Positions 60,331 through 64,000 of a stretch of DNA of 64,000 bases are shown here, one piece after another. A program made the position numbers and the translations under genes. Below the pieces are notes generated by a model. That model ran no database searches. It was not told the origin of the DNA and was given only the letters and a program-made list of their open reading frames with translations. Numbering within the stretch: position 1 is the stretch's first letter; the number at the start of each line of letters is the position of its first letter. The stretch spans positions 11,960,614-12,024,613 of the forward strand of contig NC_079892.1 of assembly GCF_024868665.1 (NCBI RefSeq), given 5' to 3'. This DNA is from Triplophysa rosa (lineage: Eukaryota; Chordata; Actinopteri; Cypriniformes; Nemacheilidae).

Positions 60331-60843
60331 TACTTATCAAGAACTTTGACGTAATCCGTGGCGATGTGCAATTCGCAGACTCTCCTCTGCATTTCATCTG
60401 TGATTACAAGGTGCTGGAACAGGAATCTAATTTAACAACAATTCCTTACAGTGTGGATGTCCCTTTATAGTTAGAGGTGCAAACTAATGTGTAAAATGAC
60501 TAAAAGAGAGATACTTTCATCTCAGGGGAATGCAGTGGAATGGGTTCTTTCATGCTAGCTGTTCCTCAAGTTCCGATGTCCTCCGAACTGTCGGCAACGG
60601 CAAAACGTCCGCGTCTTTCTTTCGCTTCTTCGCCTGAATAGCATTCAGCATTTTTCCTCTGCTTTTCGACGTGTCTTTTCGTTGGTGAATGAAACAGCAA
60701 GAATAGAAACTGGAAGAGCATGTGAGCATGTCTGGTTGGGAAGGAAGGTGGGTTGTAGAGGACTGCCACAGAAATGACGTCAGAGACAAAAAGCTTTGAT
60801 CCCCTAGTCTTTTTTTATCAACTCTGTGCAAAAGCTCCTGGTT

Positions 60844-61080
60844 TCACTTGTGGCTGACATAGTTTTCTGTGGGAAGCAGGATGGGTGGCAGCTTGCTGGG
60901 AAGCGTGATGAGAGGCCTGTGGTGGTGGAGTTGCTCCTGGGCCCTGATCCTCTCCGCTTGTCGCCTGAACTTCTTGGCTCGCAGGATGGCCGGGATGCCC
61001 CGCCGTAGCCTCTGGGCGGCCTTCCGTTGCCATACATCGTATTTGGAATATTTGACGGTCACATGCTTTCTTGGGACCTC
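60844..61080 (-). CDS. igf2: igf2 terminal coding exon (E peptide)
   Basis: 79 codons including TGA at 60844-60846. It starts in phase 0 after acceptor ttctttcaacag. It encodes the E peptide from [20 protein letters not shown] through the basic RLRRG region to NYVSHK, strongly typical of fish pro-IGF2. Confidence 0.95.
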   Translation of the reverse strand, partial: EVPRKHVTVKYSKYDVWQRKAAQRLRRGIPAILRAKKFRRQAERIRAQEQLHHHRPLITLPSKLPPILLPTENYVSHK

Positions 61081-63630
61081 CTGTTGAAAGAAAACGAACA
61101 ACAAGGTTAGAAAATATCTCAAGACTGTGAACTCTCAAAGATACATCTTCAAATAGACTGGCACTTGCTCATCTTGCTCACCTTCCTTGGAAGTTGCAAG
61201 TTCAACAAGGCTCAATGTGATCCAACAATTCCAATAATTAAGTAGCTATGCAAGGTCATATATTTGAAAAGAAAAGACTTCAAAATAGAGAACAACCAAA
61301 CAGAAGATAAAGACCCAAGTGTCCAATTACATAATCAACATCCAGGTCTTTCTGGAAGACCTTTCTGATTTTGTAACCCAACCGCATGCTGTAAACCTAC
61401 AGTAAAACTTGAAACCAACAGATGACCTGATAATTTTCCACTTGATCAGCAGTTTTGGAGCGATACTTGCTTACTACATCCAACATCTTTACGTCTGTTT
61501 TCGTTAAACCCGCATACTGGGATGCGTGTGTTCAGCAGAAACTGTACAAGATGTTCAAGATGGTGAGCTTGATACAGTTTTTTTGTTTCTCACAGCCGAC
61601 ATACCTGTTTTAATGCCGGCATCACTGAGATGACCTGTGGAGATGATGCTGAAACGTCCCTCTCCGACTTGGCGGGTTTGGCGCAGTACTGTTGTAGCAG
61701 AGCAAGGTTGCAGCTGCTAAAACAACACTCCTCCACAATCCCACGACGTGGTGCATGGCGGTTGTTCGACCTGCTTGGTTGACCTGCAGGCACAATAATG
61801 AATGTCATGAGTAGTCTATGGGCGACATGGCTTTAATTACCTTCCGGATAATGGGGCACTCTGTTGTAATACAACAAACACTGCTTATTTGACATGTTAA
61901 ACAAACCAAGACGTACGGGTTAAAGATGTTTGTGCTCTAGCTTGTGTGTTTATCCCACTTGTATACTAAACGTGGTGTTGTAAACTTGGTTTATTAATGG
62001 CTTGTACAACTTGTACGAATAGCAGGTGATATTTTCTTGTTTGTAAATCGTTTTGGATGTAAACTTAAAGAGATTTTGCATTTTCATGCAGACCTGCTAG
62101 GAAATCTACCCAAAGCTGAAACCTGGTAGCTGATTGTTGGTGGTCCAAGTTGGCAGACCATCATGGACCAACAACAAACCAAGTGGTCGACCAGCAACTG
62201 ACCAGCTTTGAGTATCTAATAACTCCTTTAGACAAGCCAGAAATCATCTAGAATGCTATATCCTAAACTGGGTTTTCCAGCAGGGAGTTGCCATCGACCA
62301 AGCAAACCTATTTAACAAAACCAACAAACAAGTCAATGTAAATCAAGCTACACTGCCTTGATTCCATTGTCAAAGCGAGATTTGATTATCAATTCATTGT
62401 TTTTGGACCGGAGTACATCTGCAGAGTGAAATTATGCCAAAATCGGTGGCACCAAATGGAGTCTGTTTATTTGATTTCTCATCTAAGCTGACATTGTTAT
62501 GCCGTCTAATAGAGCCGTCCGTAAGTTAGTTTCGAAGAATTCACCAGGAACTCGGGGGAACAGAAGATCAGAATAGAACTGAGGGCTAAACTCTTTGCGT
62601 TTGTTTGTTTGTTTGTTTGTTTGTTTGTTTGTTTGTTTGTTTGTTTGTTTGTTTGTTTGTTTGGATGAGTGAGTGATAAAACGGTGCATATCCTTTGACC
62701 TTGTCCTTTGCCAGCTCAGCAAAGATGGGATGGAAGATATCGGACACACACTGAAAAAAGGAAGGAACGATTGATTTTCAGTCAAATATTATGTGGGCGG
62801 TTCAAACTTTTCACAGCTGTGTTGATCTGAAAAGAAGGTTCCTGATTGTAGGATGGTTAACATTAAACCGGAGTAGATCTTGTGGATGGAGGGAGGAAAA
62901 TCTGTGTTGGCCCAAATTGGATAATGATAGTTCTGGGCAGTTAGGCTTCTGCGGCCAAAAGAGCACAAAGGACCTGTCTGTTTGTCCGTGCTGGCTTGAC
63001 GAAGACCACAAATATTTTAAAACTTGTGTTTTTGACCCCTCAATGCATCCAGTAGGTTCACATCCAACAGTCGTATCTAGTGCAATACTACAATCAAGCA
63101 TACACAACCTCTGCATTGAAATATTGGTTACGCTTAACTGGTAATGAAGCTGTCTCAATCCATCCAGTCGTGTAAACAACTTTTTTCAATTGAGTATAGC
63201 CTGGGAACATTTCTGGGGAGGTGAATGGAATGCCACTTGGGTACTATTAATTTCACTGGAGGAATGTGCAAGTAAACAACCAGGCCATTGTGGCTCGGCT
63301 AGCATCCTTTTCAAATGCAATCGCAGATATAGCGACTGGATGCGCACAGTCAGCACAATTTGCCGAGACGTGGTAATGTGTGACCTCACCACGCACATCA
63401 ACATCCTCAAAGCAATACGTAGCTGAACAGGTGGGCATGCCAAAGCAAATAAAATACAGAGATATGGAAATGTACATACTGAAATAGAAGCCTCTGTCTT
63501 CGCAGACAAACTGTAAGGCATCCACCAGCTCTCCACCACATAATGTTTCGGCTGAAGCCACATCGAAGGCAGACAGGGTTAAAAACAAGATGCATATGGG
63601 CATCCGTATGGACCAGTACATCTTTATGAC
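60844..63630 (-). CDS. igf2: Insulin-like growth factor 2 precursor (exons 2-4; exon 1 outside the window)
   Basis: Secreted growth factor of the insulin family, which signals through IGF1 receptor-type tyrosine kinases. Three exons join in phase: 63480-63630, 61605-61783 and 60844-61080. All four junctions have AG acceptors or GT donors (donors GTATGT twice). From ATG 63621 the product is 185 residues. It consists of a hydrophobic signal peptide ending ASA, a B domain ([20 protein letters not shown]), a short C domain, an A domain ([20 protein letters not shown]), a D segment (KPAKSE) and a long E peptide ending NYVSHK. All six cysteines that form the insulin-fold disulfides are present. The exon 2 frame is open upstream of the ATG (V-I-K), so the usual fish N-terminal extension may come from an upstream exon. 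Which teleost paralogue (igf2a or igf2b) this is cannot be settled here. The unusual C domain makes me lean to igf2a. Confidence 0.95.
61605..61783 (-). CDS. igf2: igf2 exon for C, A, D domains and start of E
   Basis: 179 nt, acceptor gtgcctgcag, donor CAG|GTATGT. The C domain is only 13 residues ([13 protein letters not shown]) and begins with Gln where family members usually have Arg. The A domain has the four expected cysteines (CC, SC, YC). Confidence 0.95.
62095..62290. repeat. Dispersed repeat in igf2 intron
   Basis: Contains ctggtagctgattgttggtg, gaccagcaactgaccagct and an end aaactgggttttccagcagg. It resembles another fish inverted-repeat family related in style to the CCCTGTTG hairpins. 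The boundaries are approximate. Confidence 0.45.
62599..62663 (+). repeat. (GTTT)16 microsatellite in igf2 intron
   Basis: Sixteen uninterrupted GTTT units between the second and third visible igf2 introns' exons, that is, in the intron 61784-63479. Confidence 0.95.
63480..63630 (-). CDS. igf2: igf2 exon for signal peptide and B domain
   Basis: 151 nt, acceptor ctcatctcctcag, donor TTTCA|GTATGT. It encodes V-I-K-M, the signal peptide ([20 protein letters not shown]) and the B domain to GFYFS, whose last codon is split with the next exon. The ATG at 63621 is the only start visible in the window. Confidence 0.95.
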
Positions 63631-63782
63631 CTGAGGAGATGAGAACGTGCATTTTAGCGCATAATAGATAGCATACGATAAGGCTGTTTAAATTATTATT
63701 TTCAAATTATGCTTTATGCTCTTAAGAGATATTGATCAATAAGCCCATGAGTGACACACCTTCGGTTTAAACGTATATTGTA

Positions 63783-63827
63783 AATGTACTGCAAATTGCT
63801 TTCGATCAAAAGATCTGCCAAAGTCAA
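63783..63827 (+). mobile_element. SINE tail fragment in igf2 upstream intron
   Basis: The sequence tactgcaaattgctttcgat and caaaagatctgccaaag resembles the conserved tail of the SINE at 57370. Only the tail is present. Confidence 0.45.
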
Positions 63828-64000
63828 ACATGTACATCTAAACTTTTTACTTTGGAAGTATTAAACCTTACTTTCTAAAATGTATTAAATTCACAGTATC
63901 TAGAACACAAGTGCATTATAGGCAGCCACATATATCTGTTTAATAACATGTCAAACTATATAGTATGTACAGTACATCGTTACTGGCGAGAACGTACATT

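Larger units (their letters stand above)
58141..60843 (-). other. igf2: Probable igf2 3' UTR
   Basis: This 2.7-kb stretch directly follows the igf2 stop codon and is almost free of the repeats that fill the rest of the window. Candidate AATAAA signals on the minus strand lie at 60325-60330, 59622-59627 and 58160-58165. The last is followed by a GT-rich tract and is the best candidate for the distal end. A minus-strand frame right after the stop (60550-60831) has no domain and is treated as UTR. The exact end is inferred, not observed. Confidence 0.5.

Noticed and set aside
60550..60831. 93-codon minus-strand frame after the igf2 stop
   Set aside because: It lies in the 3' UTR, has no domain and uses codons unlike the adjacent coding exon.

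Overview
This window looks like repeat-rich nuclear DNA from a teleost fish, most probably a cyprinid. It carries three coding exons of a fish insulin-like growth factor 2 (IGF2) precursor, a tRNA-derived SINE, and many short inverted-repeat elements of types common in carp- and zebrafish-like genomes (for example ends reading AGGGATAGTTCACCC, AGGGGTCATATGAC, CCCTGTTGAAAAAAACAGC). Most of the DNA is AT-rich and non-coding, with no bacterial gene organisation. The cyprinid assignment rests on recognising repeat families, not on a search.

The only host gene I can defend is igf2, on the minus strand at 60844-63630. Its visible exons are 63480-63630 (signal peptide and B domain), 61605-61783 (C, A and D domains and the start of E) and 60844-61080 (rest of the E peptide). 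A long 3' UTR probably runs to about 58140. The first exon lies beyond the right edge. The remaining ~58 kb is a gene-poor region downstream of igf2, filled mainly by transposable elements.

Layout from left to right: (1) 693-2675, a foldback element with TTAA junctions carrying a THAP zinc-finger exon. (2) 7272-8116, 13436-13631, 15057-15290 and 17291-18664, non-autonomous inverted-repeat elements. (3) 19561-22157, a complete LTR retrotransposon with a 5-bp target duplication that encodes only a gag-like protein with a 24-bp repeat tail. (4) 27440-28449, a solo LTR with a 5-bp target duplication and 24 exact-period copies of a 26-bp minisatellite inside it. (5) 35703-36209 and 40228-40668, a palindromic TTAA element and a nested pair. 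(6) 51278-54585, an element interrupted by a second copy of its own family, itself hit by two palindromic elements. One 123-bp piece of this nest has an exact inverted copy 3.4 kb away. (7) 55855-56039 and 57370-57510, a second copy of the CCCTGTTG hairpin element and a tRNA-derived SINE. (8) 58140-63630, the igf2 3' UTR and gene.

The exceptional content is repeat architecture, not a new gene cluster. The best leads are the minisatellite-bearing solo LTR, the gag-only LTR element, the same-family nesting with its exact 123-bp inverted copy, the THAP foldback, and the unusual C and A domain residues in this IGF2. Nearly all other open reading frames are short, lack exon signals and look like chance.
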